From Apostichopus japonicus (Eukaryota > Echinodermata > Holothuroidea > Aspidochirotida > Stichopodidae), in the NCBI RefSeq assembly GCF_037975245.1, contig NC_092571.1:26240564-26304563 (forward strand): 64,000 nucleotides of DNA. The letters are read 5' to 3'. The notes below the pieces were generated by a model. That model was not told the origin of the DNA, did no database searches, and saw only the letters and a list, made by a program, of their open reading frames with translations. Positions 48,731-62,600 of the stretch are shown here, piece by piece; within the stretch, counting starts at the first letter, position 1, and every line of letters begins with the position of its first letter. Both the position numbers and the translations under genes were made by a program.

Positions 48731-49354
48731 TTATGTGTAGGCCTACTTTATTTAATTGAAGGATCTATTAATGTAGGCCTGATGCTATAGTTGTGCGTCT
48801 GTAATCTAGCCTAGCCAGGACTGTGATGTGTGCTTTTCGTTTGTATGACTAAAGTAGGACTAGTAGTATGAGGCGTAAAATAAAACAAGTGTAATGACCG
48901 GTTTTCAGCTAGTTTTCTATGCATTTCAGGTGTGAAGATAAACGTAAATGTCATTAACTAACGCATACTCTAATTCATTACCTGATATCCATTTTGTTCC
49001 TCGTATGCCTGTCAAAATCTGACATTCTGAGTCGCTTCGTTTGTTCGCAACGAGCACAGTGTGCAAAGCTGCTATATATTGTGTGTGGTGTTTTTCGTGT
49101 TTCGCGCAACTGGTAACGACAACTGGACCTATTTTGATGCCCATGGTTTGCGTGTGACGTCACAAATCGCCAGTTGGCCAAACTCTCTCTATATACGGCT
49201 CTGATAGTTTGCCAACAGGCTTCGCCCCTCACTTGGCAAACTCCTCGCTACGCGCCTGCTCGAATTTGTAAAGCAAACAGCAGATATCACCTTATATTAA
49301 TGAGCATGAAAATGGTGTTCCAAGATGAACAGCCTCAAAACTGTCTATGTGTGA

Positions 49355-49920
49355 AGTCATGGGCGTAGGAGCCCAATTTGATTTGGGGCTGTAACGACTT
49401 GCCCGAAAAGAATAACCAAAAATTTTCGCCCGCTTCGCGCGCGCTCAATATGTTAATGTCAATATCATATAAGCCAGCATCGGTTATTACACCGCATGCC
49501 ATCGTGTACCATACGATCCGTGAAAGTTGCGTAGTATACCGCGGGATGCTAATGTAAACAACGAAATGTCTTATGTAGATGGGGAAAACCTTCAAAAGTG
49601 GGGCTGACAGGTATTGTGGGCCGCGACGTAGAATCACCTACAAAAGCAATGATCCACAGGACATGCGATGAGGTCGAACATGATTTGTGACTGATGACAA
49701 TCTTCAAAAAGGTTATGGATAAACAAATAAAAAAAACTATTGGGAAATACTTGGTTCTCAGGCAAAAGTGTACATCTGGTTGTTCATTTTTAAGCCTGAG
49801 AAGTGCCATTTCCGGTGATCTATGGGGTATCAAAACCAGAAAACTTTCTTTTACGCTGCGCGCCAACCGATGGTGGCGCTCCGCTTAGATAGTAATTGGC
49901 AAAATCCTGGATACGCCCCT
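49355..49920. mobile_element. Probable hAT-like repeat
   Basis: It starts CATGGGCGTAGGAGCCC and ends GGATACGCCCCTG, in inverted arrangement. The interior (about 49795-49895) contains the segment with GCGCCAACCGATGGTGGCGC that recurs in H2. Flanking 8-mers match poorly. Confidence 0.45.
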
Positions 49921-52900
49921 GGTGTGTTGCGCCTTACCCGGCCGCCGGGTTTTGGAGTGGCGGACAGCTTCCCATGGCCGTACAGTGGCTTTGTGCTAGC
50001 GGTCAGAGCTGTATTTATGTATGTTTTTACCACAGAAATCACTGAAGCGTGAAATCATGGAAGGTCTCTTCTGACATATCAATTGCTACACTATACTAAG
50101 CATTTAAGCCATGAAGATGCTGATTTTCAGCCAACAGCTGATGGCTTGGGCTATCACAGCACATTCAACTTTTGCCACCATGACCGTTCAGATTTTGAGC
50201 TAGAAGACTTTAAAGTTGAGCAAAGTGCTCCCAACCCATCTGCCAGCTGTCCCTGCGGAAACTCTTGTTTCACCCAAGATTTTCGAAAATACCTTAAATC
50301 ACCTTCAATCCTCCAGAGTTTTAGACCATCAGTATTTTGTTTTCGTCCTCATCAACATCCAGGCTTCAGGGAGAAAAACCTTTACCGTTTGGGGTCCAGG
50401 GCCCGCCTTCTGGCCCCTGATGGGGTCTAGGGGCAAAACACAGTCCTACACTCGTATCGTCCACTTTGTTCAATTCCAAGGAGGAAACGTCTGAAAACAC
50501 CTGTTTATTCATTGCAATGGAAGGAAATGACACAAGTTCGCAAGCTACATTGGTAAGACCGAGAGAAAGATACTATTCAAGAGTATGAACATAAGACAGA
50601 CAAGCCACGAAAGTCCTAGGCCTAACGGTCGCAAACATAGCAGATAGATTTGATTGGCGCATGATCTGTTGGGCGTGGCTTGCAAATATTGATTGAAGTT
50701 TTGTAGAATCTACGGACTCGTTAAAAAATCTGGTGAATTTTATTCAGCTCAATTTTTTTTTAACGACATATAACTCAATAAAAATAATGAATATTGATAT
50801 GAAAATTGCATAGAACGTTGTCATTTTCACTGAGCTTTTAGTGCAGTAAGCTGGAATAGTCAGAGTTTAACTTTGGCAAACAAGTACTGAGACTACCAAA
50901 ACGGAAACATTTGCACACAAGAATAAAATAATGTTGTTATATAGATACCTATAACATGCATGCACACATATGAAGCATACACGTAAATTTAAAATGCACT
51001 GTTGGGTATATGCACTGGGCATCTTGGGTACACTACTGGGCACATGCATGCATTCACTTTATCGGATACACAAACACCCTGTTACATAAAGATACTTCAT
51101 GGCCATAGCCTCGATGGAAGCCCTAGGGGGCAGTTGAGGAACATCCAAAAACATGGTATGTATCGTATACAAATATCGCATTCTGATACTTGTTGATGTG
51201 CGTTTTTACCGAGGCATTTTTTGTTGGAGAATTTTTTTTTATAGTGGGTGGGTCATTTCCTAACAGGTATCATCATGACACTATCATAGGTTGGCGCTTA
51301 GTGTATCAAGAAAATGTTTACCAAAAATGCCTCCCAGATTTCCGGAAATGGTACTTCCCAGGCCTTGTAAGTTGCATCTCAACATTCTCTGTTTTGAGAT
51401 CTCATGTTTTAAAAATATGCACTTCAAAAAGAAAAAGACAACTTTGACAAATTTATACAGTCAAATTATTTTGAAGGGGAGGGGGAGGGAGTGGAGGGGT
51501 TAGGACTCTACGTTACTTTATAAAGCTCTGCTTTATTGTTTGTTTTACACTTGTAATTGAAGATATAAAATCACGCTAGGGCACTTTGGAATGCGTTTAT
51601 CAACGCATCCGTTTCCTCTGCGATAAACATTCATTTGTTTATCACACATATCAGCTTGGTGAAGAACTTGCTAAATTTGGCAAATGCAGTATTATATTTA
51701 CTGACCTTGAGCAGACTACATTTATAGTCGCCAATTAAAGCGTGACGAGTTTGTGGTTGCTAGTGTTGACATTTCTATTCTTATGTAGTGTTTTCGTGAA
51801 CAAAAACTTTTTTGCACCACAACTAAGCTTTATTATTTAATTCGTTCATATGTGTAGGCTACATTATTCTGTATGTCGCACTGCACTTTGCATACAGTAA
51901 TACCAATGAGATATAATCTCGCATTGGTAAGTACGAAAGATAGGCTAGACTAGGCTATGTTAGGCTATGTTAGGACCGTCTAAGATATATGAATCAACCA
52001 AAGCGAAATTTATCGTCTTGAAAACACCTACTATAGTTTTATACCAACATTCCAGTCAGTCTGTGAGAAAAGAAAAGACAAATGTTTTATAGGTATTCAA
52101 GTGACAAATTCCTTTTGAGAAAAAAAGATTGCAAATGTATGTCATTAATTCATCGAGGTTGCAGAACCGATTCAAAATGGCGTCTTCTTCCTGCGCTACA
52201 TCGCTGACGAATTATGTTTTATCAGTTTTAAAGTAGTAGGGATTGGTTTGACTGACATAAATAATTATAAATGACATAATTATACAGAATTTTGAGAAAT
52301 GATTACAAATTTCCCGTCACCATCATGATGCTAATTAGGTAATCATCTTAGTGAAAAAGTTTAATTTTCGAATGACTTTCACATGCAGCTATGGACCCCC
52401 CCCCCAACGTATAATGTAATATTTTGCATGTGTTGTAACGAGTCATAGCTTGGTTCAATAATTAGTAACGAGACTGACTGATTGAAATAACAGCTGTGAG
52501 CTTATCACTTTAATCCAGTCGAAAAAATATCGATGACTTGAATCGAAGCGTTAACTGAAATGAAGACTTCGGCGTTAAGGGAGAACTCTTTCCCTACCCG
52601 TCTGATCGTGGGCAGAAGTCTAGCTGCAAGATTAACGAGTCAGTTGCTACAGAGAAAGGCTACGCGAACTCTTTAAAATTATTAGTACTTCCTTAGTTAG
52701 TGCAGTTGTTCTCAACAATTTGGGAAACATAGCACTTGAATCTTTTCTAAGATTTTTTGTCTCATATGGATTTAGCCCTTTCTTTTCTTAACTATTGGGT
52801 AATATGTTTCTTCAATTATATGGTAAAGTATAAAGTGGCTTCAGGTGAAGCCCTTTTATTTCTAGTATTTTTATGGCTGCTAATTTTATATATCAGCCTA

Positions 52901-53292
52901 TGCTTCATATTTTTTTCACTATAATGATTAACTTGCAATCTGAGATTAAAAGAAAATAATAACACGCTTCTTTAAATTGTAACATTTCGCAGGAAGGTAA
53001 TTAAGTGAGATAGTTCACAAAACTCTCCGCTAGTCACCGCGATCTAAATCTTCCCAACTGTTCCTCACTCCTTCCAAAGAATAGGCCTATGATAACAGTC
53101 AGAAACCAGAGTGCGACTTACCGTTATTGTGCAATCTTTAAACACTTGGCAATATATTTCAGTACGTACATTGCAGCTTGAATATCCTCTGAAAATCCGT
53201 TTTAATACATATGCATAAAGCAGCGATCGAATTGCTCCTAGCAAAACTTTGAAAAAAGAAGTTGAAAATTCATTAAATATCTGTTTGCGACG
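49921..53292. other. Intergenic region with transposon fragments
   Basis: Apart from the frames at 50083-50494 and a hAT-interior fragment near 51285-51365, nothing is assigned. Sequence just upstream of 53293 could hold a promoter, but no TATA element is obvious. Confidence 0.35.
50083..50494 (+). pseudogene. Two overlapping open frames, unidentified
   Basis: Frames of 115 and 92 codons overlap at 50216-50430 in different phases. Composition is less AT-rich than the surroundings and both have plausible amino-acid content. A once-continuous coding segment with a frameshift is possible. No domain or motif is recognised, and neither has splice or promoter support. Confidence 0.25.
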
Positions 53293-54402
53293 ATGTCGGA
53301 CTACCATGTGGATGAACTTCGGAAAATTTTCCATCGGCTTGCAAAATACAAACGAAACGTAAGTACAAATCTTTTATCTTTCGAATTGTACATTTTCCGT
53401 TTTCCAGAAGGTACTACCTCCATCGCTCGGCCGATGGTATAAAACAAGTTTAACAATGCTTTGGGACTAAACTCGGGGTTGTTCTAGCATTCTGGTCGAG
53501 TTAAAGTAACAATTTTGAGGGTGCTCTTGGTCAACGTCATCAACGTATCCTATCGTAGTTAATTAAGTATGTACCTGTGTTTGCACATTGCTATAGTGTG
53601 TAGCCTAGGGTTATGATTATAAGTATTATACAGTGCAGTGTATTAATAATAACGGGACCGTGTGTTTATGAAATATGATGGTAGCCTTCAAGATGTAGAC
53701 ATCGTTTACGAATTCAATGTCGTTTCCCTGAATTTTGGAGGACTTAAGTAGTTGAGAAGTAGGGTAGTGCTAGCACAACTACACAGCACTACTAGGCCTA
53801 TGTTGACATTAGTTTACTACTGACTTCTGCCACTGGTGGTTGTCAGCACTGGCAACACCCTCACTCCCAGGGCCCCAGTAGCCTACATATTATAGGACTT
53901 GAAAATTAAATAAGCTGATATTAAACAAGGTACTGTCTTGGTCGGCTCTGATAAGTACTAAGTAGTTTTACACTTGTGTGATTTCATCCGGTGTAACTAG
54001 ATATATAGGCCCACCTGCTAATTCTGGATCAAGTCACTGTAGGCTACATTACAGGTAGGTCGAGTCAGTGTTTGCAACGCATTTGGGTAGGATTCTTTTG
54101 TGTGTGAACTCATATTGCAGTTAATTTTTTCGTTTTGGTTTTGCCTGTGCCTATTTCACTTTGATATGAATTTTCTTCACCCTGTATTATTGTACGTTTC
54201 TGTCATTTTCAGAGAGAAAATGCATTTACAAGTTCCACTGTAACATGGGCTAGTTGAAAGTGATCTCTGTCTGTTGCTTTAAAAAGCAATGTGTCTCCTA
54301 TTATCCAACATTCTGTTAACATTTATTTTTGTTTTCATTCATTTTCAGGACTCTTTCTGCATCCAATGGTTGGATTCTCCAATGTGGGCACTTGACATAT
54401 AG
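53293..54402 (+). CDS. Candidate 5' exon pair of an unidentified gene
   Basis: Exon 53293-53358 starts with ATG in good context (A at -3) and encodes 22 residues rich in Lys, Arg and His (starts M-S-D-Y-H-V-D-E-L). It ends at a strong donor GTAAGT in phase 0. An acceptor with a pyrimidine-rich tract (ATTTTCAG) at 54341-54348 opens an in-phase exon that reaches a stop at 54400-54402, for a 39-residue product. The second exon may be an alternative end and the real gene may continue downstream. No family is recognised. Confidence 0.3.
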
Positions 54403-56036
54403 TGCATGCATCAATATTTGAGAAGATTTTAGCCTGCCATTACTGCAAGTTGCTCTCTAATTGTGTTTGTTTATACAATATTCACAGTTTCAACAAATAT
54501 ACAAAGTGTACCATAAAAACCCAACCATATTATCTTCATTGTCATACACCATGTGGCAATTCACTATGGCAAATATTGATGCAATTCCATGTGGTTGTTT
54601 TTGTAGGTCCAGGTTGAAATAATGTTGCGGCGGACTGGAGAGTCAATTGTGTATTTTCTGTTCCTTGCAGCAAGTACAGGAACCTAAGCATTCAAAAAAG
54701 TTCTTGTTGATGTTGTGTTTATGTATATGTAACACCTACCTCTGATAATTCATTATGTAGACACAATCTTATGGGTATATTATAGTGATCTCTTGTTCTT
54801 GGTGCTTGGTCACATGGTCAAACATGACAATTTTGAAATAATGACAAGTCCCATTGTACTGGGACTTGGTGTGACGTTGTTTGGTGATAATACGTACGTG
54901 TTATAGGGAGTAAATAACCCTGTTGTGTTTGGTACTCATCATGAATACTAATGAGGTCACACGGTTAAAGTTAATGCTTCAAAAATATAGTAAGTACCAG
55001 CAATCGTTCTGATGTATTGAGACATTGCAGTTGATGGCTGATGACATGTAAATTATAATGTTTGGTAAATTGATTAGGCATATTAATGAGGGGATGTGTC
55101 TTAATACTAATTTGCAAAACTAAGATTGGGTGGCCCATTAACCCTATACAGTAATATGGCATTTGTTCACCAATGATATTGTAGATATTTTAATTAAAGC
55201 TTGTTTCAACAAATCAAGTCATTTCCACTCAAGAGTGTAAAGTAATGTGTAAGTTCACAATTTTTTCCAAGTCAGATCAATTTGGCAGTCTTTGCAAAAA
55301 TGCAAGTCGAGAAATAGTCAAAGTGTTGCTATCGCAAAGGTTGTTGCACTGTTACGTCACTCTTAATTGTTTTCGTTACATATTCGCTGACACCTCATAA
55401 ACATCTTAATGTGCTTGCTAAGACCAATGGTACAATGCTAAAGTCAGTTTTGTCAATCTCACTCACATTAACTTACCAAACAGGTTTTTTCATGAGTGGT
55501 TTTTCATTGAGCATGAAATGTTGCCTTTGCTTTGGCCATACCATTGAAAACACTTTATTGAAGCCAAAGTCATCCAGAGCAACTGCTCTCCTCCTTTCAG
55601 TGTCAAAAATGTTAAAAACTTGTTTTTATTTGTATGGTTTTTTTTCAGTGTTCTCTTTGATCTTGAATACTCGTCAGCGCCGTTAACTCGATTATAATCG
55701 TAGTAACAATCAGGCCTACTGATTTAACTACTTAGTCTGGCAGATACAATTAGCTAAATACATATTACCTGCGTACATTTGGCCACTGCGTAATAAAATA
55801 CATATAGCCTACCTACCCACATTCGATGGAGTGTCACGAACCGTATGCACAAAGACGTCGACAACGTTCGTTCTCATCCTTTCTATGATTACTCCTATAG
55901 GTTGTTGCAAGAACGGTATGTTATGAAGCTAAGCTAGCAATCGTATGCAGTACGCGCTTCCTATAAATAATTATTACACTGCGATAACGATATCGCCATC
56001 AAAATAAGAAAACTTTGCCCCAATAAGTCAACATTA
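54403..56036. other. No supported features
   Basis: AT-rich sequence. The open frame at 55411-55686 has no splice, motif or start-context support. Confidence 0.3.
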
Positions 56037-56440
56037 ACTGAGCAACTGAACATTTTTCTGCAAAATGTTTAATTGACTTATCAGATCTCGTCAATTCAAC
56101 ATTTTTCTACAAAATATTCCATTGTTTACTTCATTCCAACTGAATAATTGAACAATTTTCGGCAAAATGTTCAATTGAACACTTATTATTTCTCGTCCAT
56201 TCAACATTTTTTCTGCAAACTGTTCAATTGTTCATTTCAACTGAGCGAGTGAACAATTTTCTGCAAAATGTTTAATTGACAACTTATCGTATCTCGTCAA
56301 TTCAACATTTTTCTGCAAAATGTTTAATTGTTCATTTCATTCCATCCGAGCAATTGAACATTTTTCTTCAAAATGTTTAATTGACAACTCATCATATGTC
56401 GTCAATTCAACAATTTTCTGCAAAAATGTTCAATTGTTCT
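56037..56440. repeat. AT-rich tandem repeat with hairpin units
   Basis: Four copies of a 101-105-bp unit (starts near 56037, 56139, 56240, 56345). Each has two sub-units whose core GAACATTTTTCTGCAAAATG is an inverted repeat able to fold with about 9-bp arms. That gives about eight potential hairpins. Confidence 0.85.
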
Positions 56441-59400
56441 CTGTTTTCTTACTTTTGACATCAGTTTTAACTCGTGTTTGTTTCTCTTTTGTTGGTAGAA
56501 GAGGTGTTGACGATATTTCGGTCTTTTTACTTTGCTTTGCGACTCCTACACGGTAAATGCCATCTTGCATGATACTCACAAAGCTTTCACCATACTTGAT
56601 TATCCCCAAAGGAAACCATAATATTTCAATGTTAAAGTTATGCTTATTTTTAATACAGTACTTTAAATTGTTAACGTTGCCTTTCCTTTCGAAAAAAGAT
56701 ATCGACTAATTTTGTGATATGTACGGATGTAAATTTATTCGTCTAATGAGGCCAACTCGAGAAGAAATTCGTTCTTTGTATAGTCAGTATGCAACATTTC
56801 AAAAGTCATAGGATGGACATTACAGATTAGAATTACATGTGCGATTCAGTATTTTATAGTGTAGACCGTGGCGTATCAAATCATGTAGCCACAAAAGATT
56901 GTGACTATTAAAATACTATATAGAGTTCACCCGAATACGCAATATTATCTGACTCAACTAGGCCTTCTGTAAAATCCACCGTAGGTTAGACGAGGCTACA
57001 GTATCGTTAACATGTTGTTCAATTTAACCAATTGGTGTCCAGACTCTGTGTCTATTCTCTGTCACATCCCAAATAACTGTGATTCGTGATTGGCAACAGT
57101 AAATAAGCTTGGATTTTTTTTAAACAGTGATGGGTTTAGTCATGATTTCTTCGTTAATATTGTACTTATCGAACTATAGAAGCTGGTAATGCTTGCTGAA
57201 AACTAAACAGATTTTAAACGAAATATACTCCATTTTACGTGTGTTTGATTATTTTTGTATTATTATCGTGGCCTTTATTATTATCATCGTGTAAAATCTT
57301 ATTACAATCGTGTAAACTTAGTATAGTATGTGTTCTGCATATTATCATAAACATTTGTATTATTATCATATCAGATCACATTATAATCATCAGTTGTGGT
57401 CCTTAATTTTGGTGTTCCATACACATGCAGTGTCGTGTCGAAACTAAAATGTCGTTTCATGACACTGATCAACAGTAAGTGTAATAACTGACGTCACAAT
57501 AGGTCGCGGCAATGTAGCGACTAGTCTGGGTACTGGATCTCTTTGTCGTTTTTTCCCTTACAACAACCAAGTTAGTTCCTGTTCGTTCATATGTGTATAT
57601 AGTTAGTGCAAATACTTTCAGGAACTCTCCCAATTGAAACTGACTGTGTATTCTAATATCCACTTTATCAAAGCGACGCAAAGCAATGACCTATGTGTGT
57701 TAATATAGGACTCTGAAAGATTAGGCTAAGGGAAACTTAACAACAAACTATTTATTATCGATTTTAACTATCATAAATACAAACTGAACGAATACTCAAA
57801 TCAATACTTAACATAACAAGTTGAATAATTTTTTTAACCTGTAGTTGACGAGATGTGTTTAAACTACATATGATATTAAATGACAACGGCTGTTCCACAT
57901 TCTTTAACTTAATTACACACATCGTGGAAGGATAAACTGTGAGATCAATGATAACAAAATAAGACTTAAATTAGATGTTTTCCACGGGGGTTTGCCTAAA
58001 ATTCCCATCATTTCTATGAATTTTATCTCATCTCCCTACAAACAACGGGTAGGGAAATGAGATTATGCATTTCACCCCACGTCAGAAATGTGAGGAAATG
58101 TATGACAGTGCGCGTGTTGGATGTGACACTTATTTGTAAACACCGTAACTCATAATCCTCATGGTGGATTAACTTCATACTAGGTATTGCTTATTGTGTA
58201 CAGTAACCCTATTGTTTCCTGTGACGTTCAGGGATCATGTGGGGTCAACAGAGGTCAGAGTCTGAACATCTTGTAAACAGGATAACTCAAGGAGTACATC
58301 TTTCTTGAACTTCATACAAAGTGTTAGATTTAGCTTGCTGAGTGCAAGAACCCTATTTAAATTAATAGACGTCAAATGTCAAATGAATCCAACAGGTGTC
58401 AAATTATAAAAATCTTTTAAACATCATAACTCCAAAATATAAACTACAATTAATCTGTGAATTATCCAATGCTATGGTAAAATGGTTGGTCAAATTCAGT
58501 TCGGTTTAATATTCTGAAGGGGCTCTATAATTTTTCAACAAAACATGCAGACATCCAGAAAGAGAAATTTGCTTCAAAGAGCTGATAGTCTCAAATGATG
58601 GAACGAAAAAATGCCACAAGGTGTCAACAGGTTATCTAAAAAAATTTCCGTGATGTATACTAGATGACTTTCACTTTGGCAGTAAGTTGTGAACATGTTT
58701 CGCAGTGTATAAACAATGTAACCTTAAGCTATCATTCATTAAAATATATATTAAAAGGATGGTTGGTGACAGAGCTGATTTGCTAGTTCAAAATTTGTAA
58801 GAGAAAATGTCCATTTATCCATATACATCCTATGTGTCTATATTTCACATAGTAAGACTGTTCTTTCTGGATACTGAAACATTTTGAAAAAAAAACTCTA
58901 TACTGTTCAATTCTTACCAGTGGATTAAATGGTTGATTCACAAAAGAGAGTGCTACAAATTAAGAACTGAAAATTTCTGATCTTTTCTGGTTCTTACTTA
59001 ATTCTTGGACAAAAAAATCACTTGCTCCACATTAGTCATATACTTATCTGAAATTTTGAACAAATTGTATAGCAAGGAATCACAAAGCAAACAAGCTTTC
59101 TAATTACAATATGGATTGACATTTCGGTTCCCATGGGACCTTCTTCGGCAATGGCTAGAGTTGAAGTTAGAGTAAACCCAAGCAAAATGCTTACACAGAT
59201 TGCTGCCCTTACAGGTTTCGTTTTGACAGAAGTTATCCCCTATCTGCCTTTAGGCAACAGATTGCTAGAGCAAACAAACGTAGCAACTCAAAATGCGTAC
59301 GGAGTTCACACTGGTTTTAACTACTGAATGCGAACGAAAACAGTATCATCTTATTTTATAACTTCAATTTACGCAGATTTTGAAAGCATAAAGAGACTCT

Positions 59401-59639
59401 TTTTTAGTCTCATTTTCAAAGTGTTTTAAAACATGTTGTTGTCAGTATTCCCAGTATTTCCAAGATGGGGGAAGGGGGGGGGTGTTATATTTATTATATC
59501 GGCTGTACCATAAACTATGTGATTAACCTTGTTATATTTCATCTCTCCAATACTTGCATTGTTACTCGCCGAGCATAACAACAAACTAATGTACTCTTAG
59601 TAATAAATGCATTATAATGCTATCCATATTTTCTGCTTT
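56441..59639. other. No supported genes
   Basis: AT-rich sequence. The only item noted is the retroelement-like motif at 59122-59150. Open frames are short and isolated. Confidence 0.35.
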
Positions 59640-62600
59640 ATCACTATGGTGCGGGCGGTTTTCTTTGGGTAGTCATTTATCTTTGTGATTTGATATGACG
59701 AGATAACGAGCAGGAAAATAGCTTCACTGAGTGTGCTCTCATGTTAAACTGCATGTAAAAAAGGAACGAAGTTTTGTTCAGACATACACTCACAAAATTC
59801 AAAATGTCTTCTTTCTTTTATATGAATAATTGACTAATGACCAATCTTTCAAACTTATTTCCAGAATTGGTGTGGTTATCCTTTTTATGGTCTCGCACAT
59901 ACCACTAATGAATTATGACATGCATATTTGTTGTCATATTTTGAAGCAACATAATTTGTTTATTTTCGATGTAATTCCCAGAAAGATCAAAATCGCATAC
60001 AGCAAACAAAACTTGATTAACTAAATAGTAATACTATCTATAAAAACAGTTGAGCCAGGGCATGTTTAACATACTAAAGTACAGTTATCATATTGATAAA
60101 TTTGAATGATTCTAACTTAACTGCAAAATTAGGTCAAAAATGTGTAGTTTTTAAAATGTCAACCCAAATTATGCTGTGTTTCTGGAAATCTGTAAATCTT
60201 TGACCTACAACCTCATATACATATCGTTATGTTATTCTAAACTTGTCTATCCATTGCACCATCATAATATTACAGATAAGACTATGTCAAAGTAATTAAC
60301 ATAAATTTTGTAACCACCGCTTAGTACTTCCCACATCGTTTGTTGCTCAAACTTTCTATTTTCCCGAAGTTTATTTGATACAAGTACCAGCAACACTTTA
60401 TGATCATGATATTCTAGACAAAGTCACTCCTATCAAGAATAGTGTGTCCATCAAAGTAGAGAAACTACGACCTTGTATAACTGTCATATTGTTTGTTTTC
60501 TCTCTTTGTTCACAGTGTGCAACCATGTATGATTTCGTTCAGGTAATGTCGATGTTTTCCCCTCTGTTAATATGCACACAGTGGCAGGGAATTAAGTTTG
60601 CACAAAATATTCAGTTTTCCTATTTATATAGATTCCGTCACCATCACATTTTATCGATGGCGGTCATAAGAAATCATAAGGTGGAAAACTTCAAAACTGA
60701 AATATGATATTTGATAATATCCAAAGAGTCTTCGACATATGGCAAACATGAATGTATTCCAGCACAATGTGTACAACTATCTAATGTATTTCGCCTACAC
60801 TCCATACCTTTCATTGCCTTTGGCAAAATTAGGCGGTCGCTATGCTCTGCGACCAAAACACTGTACTCATAACTATACTTTGAATCTCTAAGTCGATACG
60901 ACAACGCTCGACTCAAACTGAGGACTCTAACAATGTTGCTTTGTTAGAGATACATTTACATAATAGAGAGTAACGTATTTCTAAAACGCATAGCACATGT
61001 AAATGACGGAACAAAACAAAATAGGTAAATGTGTTAATTGCTGCTTACATAAAACGACTCTTTGGATAGTACGTATTGATTTAATTGAAATTGCTATTTA
61101 TGGCCTTTATCAATAATGAACAGGCGGATTGCTCTTTTTGTCATTTATGTTTGAGACTTCATATGTCTAGATAACGAGCAGGAATAAAGCGTTACTGTGT
61201 TAAGTACAATCTCACGGTGAAACACAAGTACAGTAGTTATCAATTAATTCTCTGAGAACAGATAAGAGTAACATAAGGTGCGGATCGAAATAGTTTTAGT
61301 TTGAACTATTATATATGGTACAAGTAAAAGAGACAACTTCTTGATGTTTAATTCCGTGTTTTGGGGGATAAATAATACCTGACAAATTCTAAAGTAACTA
61401 AATGTCAAAATGGTATCGCATATTTTCTATCCATTGTGCGCTCTCATGTTAAACTGAATGGAAGAATGGAATGATTTATCTTTAAACATACACTCCTAAA
61501 ATTCGAAATGTCTTCTGTTCTTCTATGAAAACTTGACCAATGACCAATCTTTCAAACTTATTTCCAGAATTGATGTAGGAATCCTCTTTATGGTCTTGCA
61601 AATATCACTATTTACTAATGAGATGCATATATGTTGTCATGTTTTGATGCAACATATCTTGTTTATTTTCTAGGTAATTCCTCCAAAAAACATAAAACTT
61701 GCATTCAGCAACAAATTCGGATAAATTAGATCGTCATACTTTCTACAAAAAATGTCAAGCTTGGGCATTTCTAGTACACTACGACATGTATATATTTAAA
61801 AAATCAATCATTTTAATTTATCTGAAAAACTAGGTCAAAAATTGTTATTGTTTCAAATTTTCACCCAATTTTTGCTGTTGTGTTTTGTTAAAATCTGGAA
61901 ATCTTCGACCTGCAACCTCATATACATATTGCCATGTTGTTCTCAAATTATCTATCCATTGCAACATCATAGTTTCGCAGATAGGACTATGTCAAAGTAA
62001 TTAACAAATCAACCTCTATTGGAGAAAACCATTCAGTGTAGAGCGCCGAATACACAATAAAGTTACATATATTTTGTAACAAAGCACAGAACTTCCCACA
62101 GTGTCTGTAGCTCAAACTCTCTATACTCCAAATGTTCAATTGATAGAGTTATCAGCACACTTTATTATCATGATTTTCTAATTCTAAACAAAGTCACTCC
62201 TATCTAGAATTTTCTGTACATCAACATCAGAGAAACTATAACCATGTCCAACTGTCATATTGTTTGTTTCCTATTTTCGTTTACAGCAAGATATGGAACA
62301 TCTCCCTCGGGTAAATCCGAACTCAGAGAGATATTTTCGTTCAGAGTTTGCAACAAAGTATGATTCCGTTAAGGTACCGCAAAATTACTTTTCTCTCTTA
62401 ATGTATACACAACAGCAGAAAACTAAGTTTGCAATAATATTCACTTTTAATATAAATATAAATTTTGTCACCATCACATTTTATCAATGGCGGTTATATG
62501 AAATCAGAGAGGTGGAAATCTTTAAAACTGAAATCTTATGTTTGGTAATTTCCAAATGTCTTCGACATATGGCAAACATGGATGTAGAATGTGTACAACT

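Larger units (their letters stand above)
45060..49203 (+). mobile_element. P-like DNA transposon, 4.1 kb, with broken transposase
   Basis: Perfect 31-bp terminal inverted repeats at 45060-45090 and 49173-49203 (outer bases CAGAGCCGTATATAGAGAG). They are flanked by the direct repeat ATAGTTTGC at 45051-45059 and 49204-49212, which could be counted as up to 11 bp because of shared edge bases. The interior contains a decayed P/THAP-type transposase (47225-47820) and an inserted TTAA MITE (46531-46893). The element itself sits inside a hAT-like repeat. Confidence 0.8.

Noticed and set aside
44316-49258. A single hAT element with matching target duplication
   Set aside because: Its ends are inverted copies, but the flanking 8-mers (ACATTGTG and CTCGAATT) do not match, so the borders are not proven.
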